Shown in pieces: positions 9,309 to 21,925 of a DNA stretch of 64,000 bases (its first letter is position 1; the number at the start of each line of letters is the position of its first letter). The translations under genes were made by a program, and so were the position numbers. Below the pieces are notes generated by a model, which saw nothing but the letters and a program-made list of their open reading frames with translations, searched no databases and had not been told where the DNA came from. Origin of the DNA: Chlorophyllum brunneum (Eukaryota; Basidiomycota; Agaricomycetes; Agaricales; Agaricaceae); assembly GCA_963576785.1 (NCBI GenBank), contig OY756148.1, positions 434,001 through 498,000 of the forward strand. Reading direction: 5' to 3'.

Positions 9309-12072
9309 ATGAGCATTCGCGGTCCTCGCAAAGGCGAAAACTACGAGCTCAGCGTCGACCTCAACAGCGAGTACCGCGATAAGCGAAAAGATGCAATCAA
9401 GCGCGTCATCGCTTCCATGACCGTTGGCAAAGGCAGCTATCCTCCACCCACTCATTCACGCCAACATCTTACTCGTTTCAACAGATGTCAGCGGTCTCTT
9501 CCCTGATGTCCTCAAAAACATGCAAACAGAAGACCTAGAACAGAAAAAACTCGTATATCTCTATCTAATGAACTATGCCAAAACACAACCCGAACTCGTC
9601 ATTCTCGCCGTTAACACTTTCGTCAAAGACACAGACGATCCAAATCCTCTCGTCCGCGCTCTCGCTATCAGAACGATGGGTTGTCTTCGAGCCGAGAAAA
9701 TTATCGACTACCTCTGCGATCCCTTGCAGAAATGCTTACGGGATGAGAACCCGTACGTCAGAAAGACCGCAGCACTTTGCGTAGCCAAGTTGTACGACTT
9801 GAAACCAGAGTTGGTCATTGATAATGGCTTCTTGGAGCAGTTACAGGAGATGATAGCGGATGCGAACCCGATGGTGAGTTACATTACCTTTCCAACGCTT
9901 TCGTCCTCATTTGTTATCTACAGGTCGTCGCCAATACCGTTGGCGCGCTCACAGATATCCACAACACCGCGACTTCTAATCCCTCAATAACACCTGATGA
10001 TCCGGCCATTTTCATAATCACTACTTCGGTCCTCAACAAACTCCTCATCGCACTCAACGAATGTTCGGAATGGGGTCGTGTTGCCATCTTGAATGCCCTT
10101 TCTCGATACGTTGCACAGGACGATAAGGAATCAGAACATATCTGCGAGCGTGTCGTACCACAGTTTCAACATATCAACGGAAGCGTTGTACTCGCAGCGG
10201 TCAAGGTTATCATGATTCATATGCGCCACGTCAGGAGAGAAGAACTCATCAAGCAGCTGGTTAGGAAGATGGCTCCACCCCTTGTGACTCTACTATCTTC
10301 TCCACCTGAAGTGCAATGGGTGGCCTTGCGGAACATCAATCTCTTGCTACAGAAGCGTTCAGATATCTTATCGAACGAGATGAGAGTCTTCTTTTGCAAG
10401 TATAATGATCCGTTGTACGTCAAGGTAGAGAAGTTGGATATTATGGTCAGGTTGGCTGGGGATAACAATGTTGATGCGCTCCTGAGCGAATTGAAAGAGT
10501 GAGTGTTGGTAATTTTGTTCCCCTGGATCGTCAATACCTAATCGTTTCGCCCTAGATATGCATCGGAGGTTGATGTTGATTTTGTGAGGAAGAGTATCAA
10601 AGCTATCGGTCAAACAGCAATCAAAATCGAGGCCGCAGCCGAACGTTGCGTTAATGTCCTTCTTGAACTCATTGCAACACGAGTAAGCTACGTGGTTCAG
10701 GAAGCTGTTGTCGTTATGAAGGTACGGACGGTACCACTTACCTCATGCGGGTGTATCAGAGAACGATCCTTATCGTTATACTCCCAGGACATCTTCCGCA
10801 GATATCCTTCTACTTATGAAGGTGTTATTCCCACTCTATGTGCAAACCTGGATGAGTTGGAGGAACCGGAGGCGAAGGCATCACTTATTTGGATTATTGG
10901 AGAGTATGCGAATAAGATTGATAACGCCGATGTTTTACTTGGCTTCTTTGTGGATACTTTTACAGAGGAGTCGTACCCGGTGAGTCGTGCCATTCTCAAA
11001 CGCTCCCTCCTTCATATGGTCCGGCACGATGTCACTTCTGTTTACCATCCTCGCACACGTTTCTTCCTGTTTGAAATTCTTACCCAAATTAATGAACTGA
11101 CGATTGTACTATGGTAACAGGTGCAACTACAAACACTTACGGCCGTCGTCAAACTTTTCCTCAAGAAACCGGATTCATCACAAGGTCTTGTACAGCGTGT
11201 ACTTGATACCGCAACGAAGGATTGCGATTCTCCAGATGTGAGGGATAGAGCGTATATTTACTGGAGATTACTTTCCACGGATCCTGGTGCCGCCAAGGTA
11301 TGCAAAGTACACAAGAAATACAAAATTGTATCCTCATGTGTTTCACCAAATTAGGCTGTGGTTCTGGCGAACAAGCCACCAATCTCGATACCACGTACGA
11401 CTGTCTCGCAAGGGTTGTTGGAGGAGCTGTTGGGTGAGGTATCGACACTTGCGAGTGTGTATCACAAACCCGCAGAGACGTTTATTGGGAAGGGAAGAAT
11501 TAGTGCTGAGACAGTTCAAAAGAAGACCGGGTGCGTTGTCCTCGCACACATACGTGTCATCGTATTCACACCCTTTACCCTCATAGGCTGGAGGATGATC
11601 GCCTTGCGACACATAAAGCATTACAAACAGTCGTGGCGGGAAGACAAGCCGAGAATTTACTGTAATATTCCCCTTCCCATCCCAATCTTACCCTTCACTT
11701 ACCCTCTCCTCTAGCGATTTCGACGATGACGACACGTCAACATCAGAAGGACAACCATCGGGCCTAGCAGCAACTGAGGTCCTTTCACAAACACCAGCTG
11801 CAGCAAATCTTCTCGCTGGTACTTCAAGTAACCCTCTAGACGATCTTGTGTCCATTTTTGGTGGAAGTGGTGGTGGGTTGAGTGCAGCACCTGTAACTGC
11901 CCCCGCGGCAGTGGTTCCAAATCCGTTGGCTGGATTGAGTGGATTGTCGATTTCCGGTGGAGGTGTGATGTCACCGATGACGGCTGGACAACCACAACGG
12001 CAGCAACCATCTACTACTACGACACCACAGCAGACACAGGGACAGCAGGAGGATTTGTTGGGATTGTTTTAG
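9309..12072 (+). CDS. AP-1/AP-2 adaptor complex beta subunit (beta-adaptin), ear-less fungal form
   Basis: Large subunit of the clathrin adaptor at the trans-Golgi/endosome (AP-1) or plasma membrane (AP-2). Nine exons: 9309-9432, 9485-9873, 9924-10498, 10556-10721, 10788-10979, 11121-11297, 11355-11530, 11587-11661, 11715-12072; total 2232 nt, 743 codons plus stop. Intron 1 must use GC..AG ends to restore the invariant [15 protein letters not shown]. The adaptin trunk is highly conserved, for example [44 protein letters not shown] and [15 protein letters not shown]. After about residue 600 a Gly/Ser/Pro-rich hinge follows, ending in QEDLLGLF, close to a clathrin-box (LLxLF). The alpha/beta-ear domain of animal AP-1/2 beta is absent. 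Sequence does not decide between AP-1 and AP-2; some fungi may share one beta. Confidence 0.93.
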
Positions 12073-13045
12073 AGGGGACGATGTGTTGTGGATTCTATTC
12101 TTTCTTGTTGTTTTTCTATCTTGCTAATGTGATGTATTTTTGCACCTTTTTTTCCACCCCTTCTCTGGTTGTAGCAAAGCGTGTGATATTGTTAGTCTTT
12201 GCTGACGTGTTGTGGTGGAGCGGACGTAGTCAATCAAGAGGAGTCGTCATGGTCTAGGTAGCAGTTTGTTGCTTCGTTTCTTCTTCATTCCAATCCACAC
12301 TGTTTCTGATAAGTCAGGGTTTCTATTTCAGGTACGTTATGGAAACACACAGTTTCGCTACCCCAACTCGCCTTATCGACAAGTATATCTGACCATATGG
12401 ACTACTGCAGTAAGGTTTCGCTCGAAGGCTTCACAACTACTGGTATTTTCGGTATCCGCACTACACCCCTCCCCTCAAGTTCATTCCTCAAGCTTACCAT
12501 TCACATCTATCTCGCGTACACCCGGCTCTAAGACCATCCCCCGAATCCTACTTTAGTTTCAGGACTATATATAGGTCCTATGCGACGCACGACAGTACAG
12601 TTCCGGAAAGACATGTGAGTGACTGTCCATGTGAACAAAGGAATTCGAAGCTGATTATGCTTCTTGGCGCTCACGACCTTGACACCAAACATATTTGTTC
12701 GCTACCGCAGCAGAGTAGGCTTAAGAAAATGATGTTGGATGTTGTACTTTTGACTGTTGTTACTGTTATGAGCGGGTTGAGGTGTTGTTGTGGAAGTACT
12801 GGTCAGGTGCTAGGGTTTCATGGGAAGGTTATTTCTAACCTGTTTTTTTCGGTTTTGTTTAAAATGCTTTTGTGTTGGCCTGTTGGGATTTCGTTCAGTT
12901 CTCTTTTGGTTCCTTTGGATATTGACGACAGGGTTTTATTATATTGTGAGTTGTTCTTGACGCTCCACAGTCTTCTGTTCTGTGATTCGTGCTCAAGCAA
13001 GTTGAAATAAGTGCCGGAAATCCTTGAGAAGGAACTCGAATAAAT
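12073..13045. other. Intergenic region between beta-adaptin and GH30 genes
   Basis: 973 bp without a supported gene. A 131-codon frame at 12615-13010 has no recognisable domain and odd composition (Leu/Cys/Val-rich), so I leave it out. Near 12555-12575 a TATATATA core lies between inverted AGGAC/GTCCT arms. The GH30 promoter must lie here. Confidence 0.4.
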
Positions 13046-15960
13046 ATGCACCGATTTTTTGTGGTTTTGGCACTGGCTAGCAGTGTCTCGGCGCAATATC
13101 TGATATGGGATATCGTTTGTGTTTCCTTCGCACTACTCGAAGAGATAATTCAATTAATTTTTGTTGCGCATTTCTAGTGGCAAACAACTTGGGATCGTTC
13201 TAAACTCTTCACTTCGATCAAACCCAACCCGCCCATCCCATTTGACTCTCCTTCTCAAATCGGACAAGCGGATATTGATATTGATGATACATCGACTTTT
13301 CAATCTGTTTGGGGTTTCGGTGGTTCTTTGAGTTTGTTTTTCATTGCGCAAAAAATATTTCATACTGATATCGGTGTTTAGCTGACTCGTCTGCTTTGAC
13401 ACTCAATAACCTGAAGGTATGACTTGTTATTGTGATTTCCGCTCGGGTAATTGTGACTGAATGGTTCTTTTTTTTTTTTTTCAATAGTCGAAGGATTCGG
13501 CCAGTTATTGGAAACTTCTTAATTATCTCTTTAATCCGACGGATGGTATGAACGCTGCGGGATTTAGTTATATGCGTATTCCATTGGGAGCTTCGGATTT
13601 TTCGGCTTCTGGTAAGTTGGACAACTGTGTGTGTGTATGGAGCCTTTTTTTTGTTGACTTGATATTTGATAGCTTATAGCTATGATGACACTTCCGGCGA
13701 CACATCCTTTGGTCATTTTGATATTAATCGCACGCCTTCTTATGTGTTTTCTGTGTTGAAGGATATTCGATCGCTCAATGATAGTCAGTTGGTTCCGCTA
13801 TTATGCGTTGGGTTCTTAATTGACCAGGTTGCAGTCATGCGTATTCATGTTATTCCTTGGTCACCTGTAAGTCATATTCACTATTACTCGAGTAAGAAGC
13901 AGCGCGTACGAATGATGCGATTATTTACAGCCCGGATGGATGAAGGACAGCGGCACTATGGACGGAGGAGCGTTGAAGCCGGAACTAATCAATGCCTGTA
14001 TGCCACTTTCGTTTTTTCTTCCATCTGAGAACGGTGTAAACTAAAGTCCCACGAAATTTAAAGACGCCACATACCTCCTGAAATGCGTCCAAGGCTTCTC
14101 CTCTAAAGGCTTCACACCATATGCCATATCCGCTCAGAACGAACCACTCAATACCAATCCCACATATCCGACATCCAAACTTACGGCTGCACAAGAAGCA
14201 CAGATCGGTCTTAAACTTAGGAGTCTGTTGGATTCGAATGGCTTCTCGAGTACTAAAATTATTGGTGAGCGCTTTTGCTTCATCCGACCGCCCCCCTCCC
14301 TCCCGAGTTTGGGTCACGGTGTCGCGTGGATGAAGTTAACTCCGTTCCATTCTATGGAAAACTTCTCCTTCCGCTTCGTGCGCTTCGTCGGTGTACGTAA
14401 TGGAAGTCTATGGGTTCGCTGATCCGTCTTTTTTTTATGCGTATAGGATACGATCATAACTGGAGTGCTGCTTCGAGCTATCCTATTCAGTTAATGCAAG
14501 ATGGTGGAAGTGCTTTCGATGGCGTTTCTTTCCATTGTTATGCTGTGAGTTTGTACGAAGGTTGAGGTATTGAATTGATTGACATGGTGGTTTGTAGGGT
14601 AATGTCACGCAACAAGATGATTTCCATACAAAGTTCCCACAGAAGGTTCGTTCTCGTCGCCTGATGTCGGAACTGTTCCTCCGGTTAATGCTATATTTAT
14701 CACAGCAAATATACTTCACAGGTAAAGTCTGCCGGCGGTGCTAAGGCTCGAAGTTGATTGACGTGAATGTCCAGAGTGCTCGGGAACTTTTGGAAGCGAT
14801 TGGTGGAGCGACATTAAGGTACTCTTCATTGGAGTGGCTATAACTTATTAATATGTCCTCATCATCATTCGTGAATAGTGGGACATGGATAACATGTGCG
14901 TTGGCATACTTCTAGGACATTAATCTCCTGAACTCACACTATGAGTTAGCTGCATAGGTCCGCACTCCTCGCTTGAAAGCGGGTGCTGCCTTGATATACT
15001 GATCATCGAGCAAACTTTCATCTTATAGGCTCGATCGAACACAATTCGCATACGGGTCTCATGTGGAATATTGCTTTGGATGGGGAAGGAAAGCCCAAGC
15101 TTCCAGGAACAAGTAGTTGTGGTGGTCCCGGCTGCCGCGCGATAGTCACGGTCAATTCTGATGGCACTTGGAGCGTCAACCAAGAATGTAAGAACGAGAG
15201 ATTTTTCTTCCATTTCATTGGGTGTTCAATCATTGACTTTTCGACTTGTCTGTTTTTATTATACGTCCCGACTCGACGGTGCGTTTCTGGACTTCGGACC
15301 ATGCATACGTTGGCAACAATGAAATACCTCTGGTACCGGTCCGATTTCAATGCGATACTGCTCTACGGGTGGATCACAGTTTATTCGATGGCACAAGCGT
15401 CTAAGGCCATCTTACCTCGTGATGTTGGTGGTCCATGGGGAAAGCGCATCAAGGTCGCAGTTGGGGGGGACCTCAGTTGGGCCTTGAGGGTTACGGCTTT
15501 CGTTACTGGTCGTACTAATTCATCTGACTGGTTGAGGTATTCACTCGTGGTCTTGAACTGTAAGTGCTCTGGATAACAACCATGCATATTGGAGTATTGA
15601 TATGGGTCAAGGGGATGATAGTATCGGCGGATGGAACCCTCAGCCAGTCCGCACAACCATAGAATTCAGGGGGACACAGGTTCGTCAAGTTCTTCGCTCG
15701 TCTGAAATATGATGAGTGACTGAGGGTGTTCTGTAAATAGGCGACATATACTTTCCCTGTTGGTGTAACTACCTTATGGTGGTATGGTATGTGTCTTGTG
15801 GACAATCCTCAGGCTGTGTTCTTCTATGGCTAACGCCGAGTCTATTTCAGCACCTCCTACCTCCTTCACTACCCCAGATACAGAAGCCGACCAACAACCT
15901 ATGATATTCTTGGATGAGTCGGCACAGGGACAGATGCCGCTGGGTTTGGGCCGCCAATGA
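13046..15960 (+). CDS. Secreted GH30 glycosidase, probable endo-beta-1,6-glucanase
   Basis: Retaining glycoside hydrolase, likely acting on beta-1,6-glucan of fungal walls. Eighteen exons: 13046-13114, 13178-13331, 13382-13416, 13488-13611, 13673-13783, 13835-13866, 13931-13997, 14064-14264, 14447-14544, 14598-14645, 14706-14721, 14775-14818, 14879-14903, 15029-15187, 15380-15559, 15612-15679, 15741-15786, 15851-15960; total 528 codons plus stop. A signal peptide is clear (MHRFFVVLALASSVSA). Family landmarks are VWGFGGSLTDSSA, IPWSPPGWMKDSG, the acid/base Glu in AISAQNEP, and the nucleophile Glu in FTECSGTF, whose codon is split by an intron. Then come GSIEHNSHTGLMWNIALDG and the C-terminal beta-sandwich to GVTTLWWYAP. 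The intron after 14903 fits only a GC..AG pair. No inactivating change seen. Confidence 0.9.
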
Positions 15961-16397
15961 GTTCTTCTCAATCATGTACTTCGATGTAGTATATTAACAT
16001 GTGAATCTGTGCTGCGATGTAGCCGAGCGCAGCGCCCATTGAGAGGGTGCTTCTGTTGTTCCCTCTTCTTCATAATGGACTTCCTGAAACCTTCCGAAAA
16101 AGCGTAACCTATGACAGAATTTCGCAGGTTCGCATTCCCCGGACCTTCTTGTCATATCCACCTTTCCAGAACTGGGGTAACGAGATCAAAGGTAAACCAA
16201 CTAGAATAAAAGGACATAGGTGACGAAAGTAGCTCCCAAGAAAACTACTAAACTGAAAATTCCGTCCTCCATTATGAAACCATTATATTGAAATATCAGT
16301 CAATCAAAGCCGCAGAGATGCCATCGGCGGAAATTGTAACCTGTCAAATTATTCCAATCCCTCAACCAAATACATGCTTCTCTTCTTAAGAGCCTGA

Positions 16398-16432
16398 TCA
16401 ACAATTCTTCTTCTTCTCCTTCTTCTTCTTCG
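16398..16432. repeat. CTT (GAA) microsatellite
   Basis: Imperfect CTT repeat interrupted once by CTC. On the minus strand it would read as a poly-Glu tract, but no flanking gene supports coding. Confidence 0.7.
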
Positions 16433-16569
16433 AGGTCAACTCCGGCCTCAGAGAAACATATTGTGTATTTTTATCCTATCTGAAACCCTGAATATATACC
16501 CGATCATCAATGGGTTACAAGACAAGTTGCGCTACGGAAGTAACTTTATTACATTCGGGGTTGGAGAAG

Positions 16570-16591
16570 AGGAGAGAGAGAGAGAGAGAAA
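16570..16591. repeat. GA dinucleotide microsatellite
   Basis: Run of about ten GA units in otherwise unremarkable sequence. Confidence 0.7.
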
Positions 16592-18733
16592 TGAAATCGG
16601 GCATATCGGGATCAAGGGTACGCCGGGGTGCAGTGACGCTCACGAAGTAAGTAAGTATATTATGAGTGTATGTGCATATGTACACGGAAAAATACATTTA
16701 CCCCAAGAAATTAGCGGTCTTGTGATTGATAATCCCATCGTCATCCATAAACCTTTTCTTTTCTTTTCTTTTTCTTTCTCCAGTTGGGAATTTGCGGAGT
16801 ACCTCATCCAAGTGGGGATATTTTGTTAGAGGTAATACGATTTAGATATGATTTAGAAGGAAGAGAAGGAAGAATCAAGGGTATCGGTGGAGCTCCATTT
16901 GAGAACTATCTTTGTTGAATCACGTATTGACCTGGGGGAGTAAGAAAATGTCGTAACGTGATACATCGTGCCAAGCTAGAGGTTATTTTTATGATTTGTG
17001 TTGATCATCGTGCAGTCTTGAATGAAGCGATAATCAGCCTTCTATTTGGTCGTTGGCGCTATTGAGATGGCTGATTCGTAGAGGGAAAACGGGTAGAAAT
17101 AATAGGTTTGAAACTGTGGACCGATAGTAATGCTAGAGTTGGCCACCATGATGACGTACGATTTAGGCAAATAGTGTCGGGTTTCAAAGGCTTGCGGTTG
17201 AACCGGGTACATCAGCTAGAGAGAAAGGACAGGGGGATTGGTGGCGAAGTCGGAAAATACTGGACACCGATACGAAAAGAAGAGGCGTTGTGCGATGCGG
17301 AGCTCAGGAGGTGTGGATTATTCTTCCGCACTTGGCCATGTGCTGCATAGTAGATCGGAACCGGTTCTATGGCCAGTTAAATTCCCTACAAGCTACAGCA
17401 GGTTATGTTATGCTGGTAATCCGCGGGGGAAAGGGATGGTTTGGAGAAGAGGCTAATCAGAAGTTCAGTGGTGTGCCAGAGAAAGCCAGGCTATTGCGCC
17501 CGTTGGTGAGGGTAGATGGAACCGCTTGGGGACGAGGAATCAGGTCGAGGGAAAATAAGGTGAGATGTTTGTGGCGGGTCGATCGAAGGTGATATTTGAA
17601 TTGGAGATGATCCACAGGGTATATTTGTCCATGGGGTTAGAGGTCCGAGCGCTGAAAGATATTTCTTGAAGGAGACCATCCACAGCGAAAGCTTAGTCAT
17701 GTTCCACATAGCACGGCGGATGTTATTCCTGACTGTGCGTCTTTTGGTTCTTTGTATACTGGTCTTTTGGGATATGCCAGGGTAGCATCCTGTGGAAAAA
17801 TATTACTCAGACTCTTCGGCTGGAAGTCAGGTGAGATGAGTCGACCCCCTGATTCATCCAAGTTCTTGATGCCGTTGCGAATGGTGTGGCGTTGAAATCT
17901 CCCAGCATGCCGGTTGTTCTGACCCATGGTATCTCTAAAAGTGGAACATTCGACTTACCGTGTATGTATGCGTGCGTGAAGTTAGGCTTGGTTTACCGGG
18001 AGAAATCACGGCATATGTGCGCTGGACCGGGAGAAAAGCGTGTGTGGATCGTCGGTGTTTAGGCTTGGGCTCCTGGCGTCTACTGATTCTTTTGTGAAAG
18101 TGGGGTGTGAGTTTCCATTTCGCACGAATAATATTCGGGCCAATGGATGAAAACAGGGTTGATGTCGGCGAGGCGATCAGGCGCCGGTGGCAGCCAGAGC
18201 ACGGGCACCAAGGGCGACATAAGAAGGTTGTTCACTGTATACAGCTCGGATAAGGAGCGTGGTTGCTATCAATACGGACATGAAAGAGCCCCTCTCGTGC
18301 AAAGGCCTTTATGTCAAGGACTGACACCCACAATGGTAACTGGGATATTACTGGCTGTCACATGACATCTGTCACGGTGTGAATATGCTTCTACCCGCGT
18401 TGATTGAATCCGACTCCGACTGCAGTGGCCTGCTAGGCACTGGGATGCAGAAGACAATAGCCGGGCGATGAAGTGGTGTCATGTGGAGCGGTGGGCCTAT
18501 TATCGCGGTGGCTGGGCAGGATGTTGTCTTTGACTTGACATACCGCAAATGACTGGGTGACTGGTCGGTCCGTGTGCTGGCCATGTGAACTGCTATTGTT
18601 AGGTTAGTATATGGATTTAATGGTTGTGTACTTGGCACTGCGTTCGTCATCGCGTCTATGTCGACGTCCCAGCCTGTCACAGCAGAATTCTTAATCTGCC
18701 CTTTTTAAACGCGGCCCTCCTCCTCTTCTCTCC

Positions 18734-20955
18734 ATGGCCTCCCTCCTCACTCACGTCCCCCCTCTCATCCGTTATGCCCTTGTCCTCGCCCTCGCTGCAC
18801 GCCTTGCCTCTCGCTATTTTACGTCTTCCCGCTCCCCCCTTCCTCCGGGACCCCGACCACTTCCGTTCATCGGCAATGTCCTCCAGATCCCCGCCGAGCA
18901 TCCAGAGGAAAGTTTCGCCGAATGGGGTGCTAAATACGGTTGGTCGTTAATTAGCGCAATCCAAAAATAGGCTCTCACCCACTGTTGATCCTCCAGGAGA
19001 CGTTGTGAGGCTAAAGATGTTTAGCCAAACCATGATTATCCTCAACAGCCTCGAGGCTGCACGCGACCTCCTCGACAAAAGGAGCTCCGTCTATTCGGAT
19101 CGTCCGCGATTCGTCTTATTCTCGGAGCTGTACGTGGATCCCGACCACGTCCCCCTTGATTTATCAAAACCTTGACCTCGTCTAATAGTATGGGCTGGAA
19201 GCACGCCACCACGCACACCAGATAGTAAGCCGCGCTTTCGTTCTGATGCCGTGTCGTGTTTCATGATTCTTAGCGGCCAGCGTTTTCGAAGGCACAGGCG
19301 ATGGATTAACCATTTTTTCAACGCGCGTACCGTGTCCGACTTTCGACCTTTACAACTCAAAGAAACCCTCGTTCTTCTCGACGGAATAACTCAGGAGCCG
19401 CAAAACTTTGTAAACCATTTTAAAAGGTGGCCCCCTCGTTTGGCTAAACGCTCGCCATTTTGCTCATCGGATCCGCCAGATATGCCGCCGCCACAATACT
19501 CAAGGTCACCTATAACCGCAACGTCAAGTCCGTCGACGACTTGCTTGTCAAACTCGGTGTGTAGTTCCCTCTATTCTATTCCCTTTCTTTGCTTACGTGT
19601 TTGCAAAGCCGACAAGGCAGCGACCTTGACTGTAGAGTCAGGTTCTCCAGCTGCCACTCTCGTTGATTTTTTCCCCATCATGAAGTACATCCCTACATGG
19701 CTACCTTTCACGACCTTCAAGCGTAAGGCTCTAGAGACTCGCGAAGCCGTCGATATGATGTTTCACGTGCCCTATGAACTCGTCAAGAAGGATATGGTTA
19801 GTATATGCGCCCTAGCCCATCATCTATCGGCTAACAATCGATATTAGCAAAATGGCGAGGGCGAAGGATCCTACGTCTCAACATTAATTGAAAAGCTCTC
19901 GACGACAGAAGGACATCTGTCACCTGAAGACGAATCTGACATCCAAGGCTCTGCGGGAACCCTATATGCAGGTAGGTAATCGCCCGCCCGATCCTTGACG
20001 CCGATTCTGATCAACTGCTCTAGCTGCTGAGGATACGGTGAATACATCCCGCTTGGCATCGTAATCGTCTAACGAAGCATAGACTGTATCAACGCTCCAT
20101 ACGTTTGTGATGGCGATGGTTCTTTACCCCAATATTTACAAGAAGTTGCAAGCCGAGATGGACTCGGTCGTTGGCAGCCAGCGGTTACCCGCATTCGACG
20201 ATAGGCCGAAGCTGCCGTACCTCGAATGTGTGCTGAAGGAGATGTTGAGGTACGTCATATTCATTCCTTGTGTCAGGCCCTACTTGATACAATGACAATT
20301 AGGTGGAATGTTCCTGTCGCTTTGGGATTGCCCCATCGCCTGATGGAAGATGACGTCTATCGTGATTTCTATCTACCCGCAGGGTCAACCATACTCGTGA
20401 ACATACAGTGGGTCCGCCTTATTGTTTTCATTGTTCTGTTCTTATGAGCGCTGTTTGTAGTTCCATTCTTCAAGACTGTGACAAACCAAATGAATTCATT
20501 CCTGAACGATACATGGAAAACCCTGATTTACCAGATCCACGCACCATCATTTTTGGTTTCGGGCGACGGTATGGCGATGCTCCTATTCATCCCTTGTTGT
20601 TATAGACTGACGATCTTGGTTTACTTAGGATTTGCCCTGGTCGTCATTTCGCGGAAGAGAGCCTATGGTCTATCAGTGCACATCTGGTTGCGACAATGGA
20701 TATATCAAAGACCGTGGATGAGGATGGGCTCACGATTACGCCTCCTTTGGAATTCACGACTGGTTTCGTCAGGTGATGAGATTAAATTCTATGATTTCTT
20801 TCTCGATTACTGACACATTCACGCGGCTTATCAGCCATCCGAAACCCTTCAAGTGTAGCATCAAACCTCGTTCCGACTCCATACCTGGGCTAATCCAACA
20901 AACCCACCCAGGAGACTACGTGTTTCCTACTCACAGCTATACACGATTCAAATAA
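18734..20955 (+). CDS. Cytochrome P450 monooxygenase
   Basis: Membrane-anchored haem-thiolate oxygenase of the large mushroom P450 group resembling O-methylsterigmatocystin oxidoreductases; substrate unknown. Thirteen exons: 18734-18938, 18997-19129, 19189-19224, 19274-19426, 19480-19556, 19609-19796, 19848-19971, 20024-20037 (14 nt), 20083-20249, 20303-20407, 20461-20568, 20629-20772, 20835-20955; total 524 codons plus stop. Landmarks are an N-terminal anchor helix, the Pro-rich hinge LPPGPRPLPFIG, and YSDRP. The C-helix RRHRRW is followed by the I-helix AAEDTV, which lies mainly in the 14-nt exon. Further on are the K-helix ECVLKEMLRW, PERYM, and the haem loop FGFGRRICPGRHFA with its Cys ligand. 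The loop ILQDCDKPNEF looks a few residues short. The last 14 codons lie inside a duplicated segment, so the native C-terminus may have been replaced. Confidence 0.9.
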
Positions 20956-21925
20956 TTCACTTATATTTCCCCACCCATATAATAATTCACTGCGCTACTG
21001 GAAAACAACACCACCATCTTCATAGTCCGCGGCGATCTTTACCATTCCTGTGTAACCCATTTTTTCTTATACCCCTTGGCACTGGATTATGGTTTCGTAC
21101 ATACCCAATGTGTCTTTATTGTGAAGCTGAAGCTCCGTTTCGTTCGTAGTCCCTTCCTCAAATGCTGTTGTAGTTTTAACAGAGTTACTTCGGTTCGAAT
21201 TCTAAGATGACCATATATGTCTTTTTTATATCCTACTTTGGTTCGGGGTTCTGGAACGTTCTGTTTGGGGTTCCAAGTCAAACGTCACAACAGGACTGCC
21301 AAGGCCGGCGTTCACCCATATACAGATTACGATGTCTTCTGAGTGGAATACTGATACACACAATCACAACTCCGCTATTGCTCTCAAGCTCTGGAGAATA
21401 TGGGCCGAAATCAGGATCGGAATCGGTGTCGACAGTGACGAGACGCAGCGGCAGCAATTCAGTCGGACCACTGCTTCGCTGTTTAATGAATTGGGCCCGA
21501 TGGTAAGCACCTCAGGAAAGGCAGAGAACGATGAGCGTACTTGGGAAATGGAATGAATGAACTTATCTGAGAGTTTTTCGGCCGATACTCTTTTGCGTGC
21601 GGAATGGGCAGATTGAGACTTGCGACTGAGGAACGGAAGTTACGGGAGAAGGATATGTGTGATGATGTGTGGATGACATTTTGACATTGGACACATCTAC
21701 ATCGATGTCGGGTTTTGATGTGTTCATTTCATCTGATTATTAGACTAGACTTGGGTTTGATGTGGATTTTTGGGTGTCCGATTGCGATGGGATTGGAGAT
21801 CATGTGTGAAATTTTCTTGGCATATTTTTTTAAAGCAATGTTCTGTGTTGATTATGTTTGGGCTGGTGTGCGGGGTCTATTAATTGGCGAGATGGGGCTT
21901 GAAAGAGGAATGATGATCGTATAGA
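20912..21925. repeat. Segmental duplication, copy 1 (starts inside the P450 last exon)
   Basis: Nearly identical to 27584-28670 for the first ~500 bp, starting at GAGACTACGTGTTTCC and including the P450 stop codon. There are scattered changes afterwards, and a middle portion (about 21500-21560) where copy 2 has extra sequence. A 74-codon frame at 21332-21556 (MSSEWNTDTHNHNS) and a 64-codon minus frame at 21087-21281 are present in both copies. The plus frame is shifted in copy 2, so neither looks like a conserved protein. Confidence 0.8.

Larger units (their letters stand above)
15961..18733. other. Long intergenic region upstream of the P450
   Basis: 2.8 kb in which I find no gene I can support. 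Open frames up to about 120 codons (16461-16829, 17290-17592, minus 17491-17927) overlap one another and have no recognisable domain. The stretch holds two microsatellites (listed separately) and the P450 promoter; a TTTTTAAAC at about 18702-18711 is the nearest TATA-like element to the ATG at 18734. Confidence 0.4.

Noticed and set aside
12615..13010. 131-codon plus-strand frame between adaptin and GH30
   Set aside because: No recognisable domain, odd composition, no splice or promoter context; likely chance.
14041..14063. Earlier 3' splice site (CTAAAG) in the GH30 gene
   Set aside because: It gives a stop or a foreign stretch; the site after TTTAAAG restores LINAYATYLLKC exactly.
21193..21203. 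GGTTCGAATTC resembling a tRNA B box
   Set aside because: No pairing T-stem, no A box at a suitable distance and no cloverleaf could be drawn on either strand.
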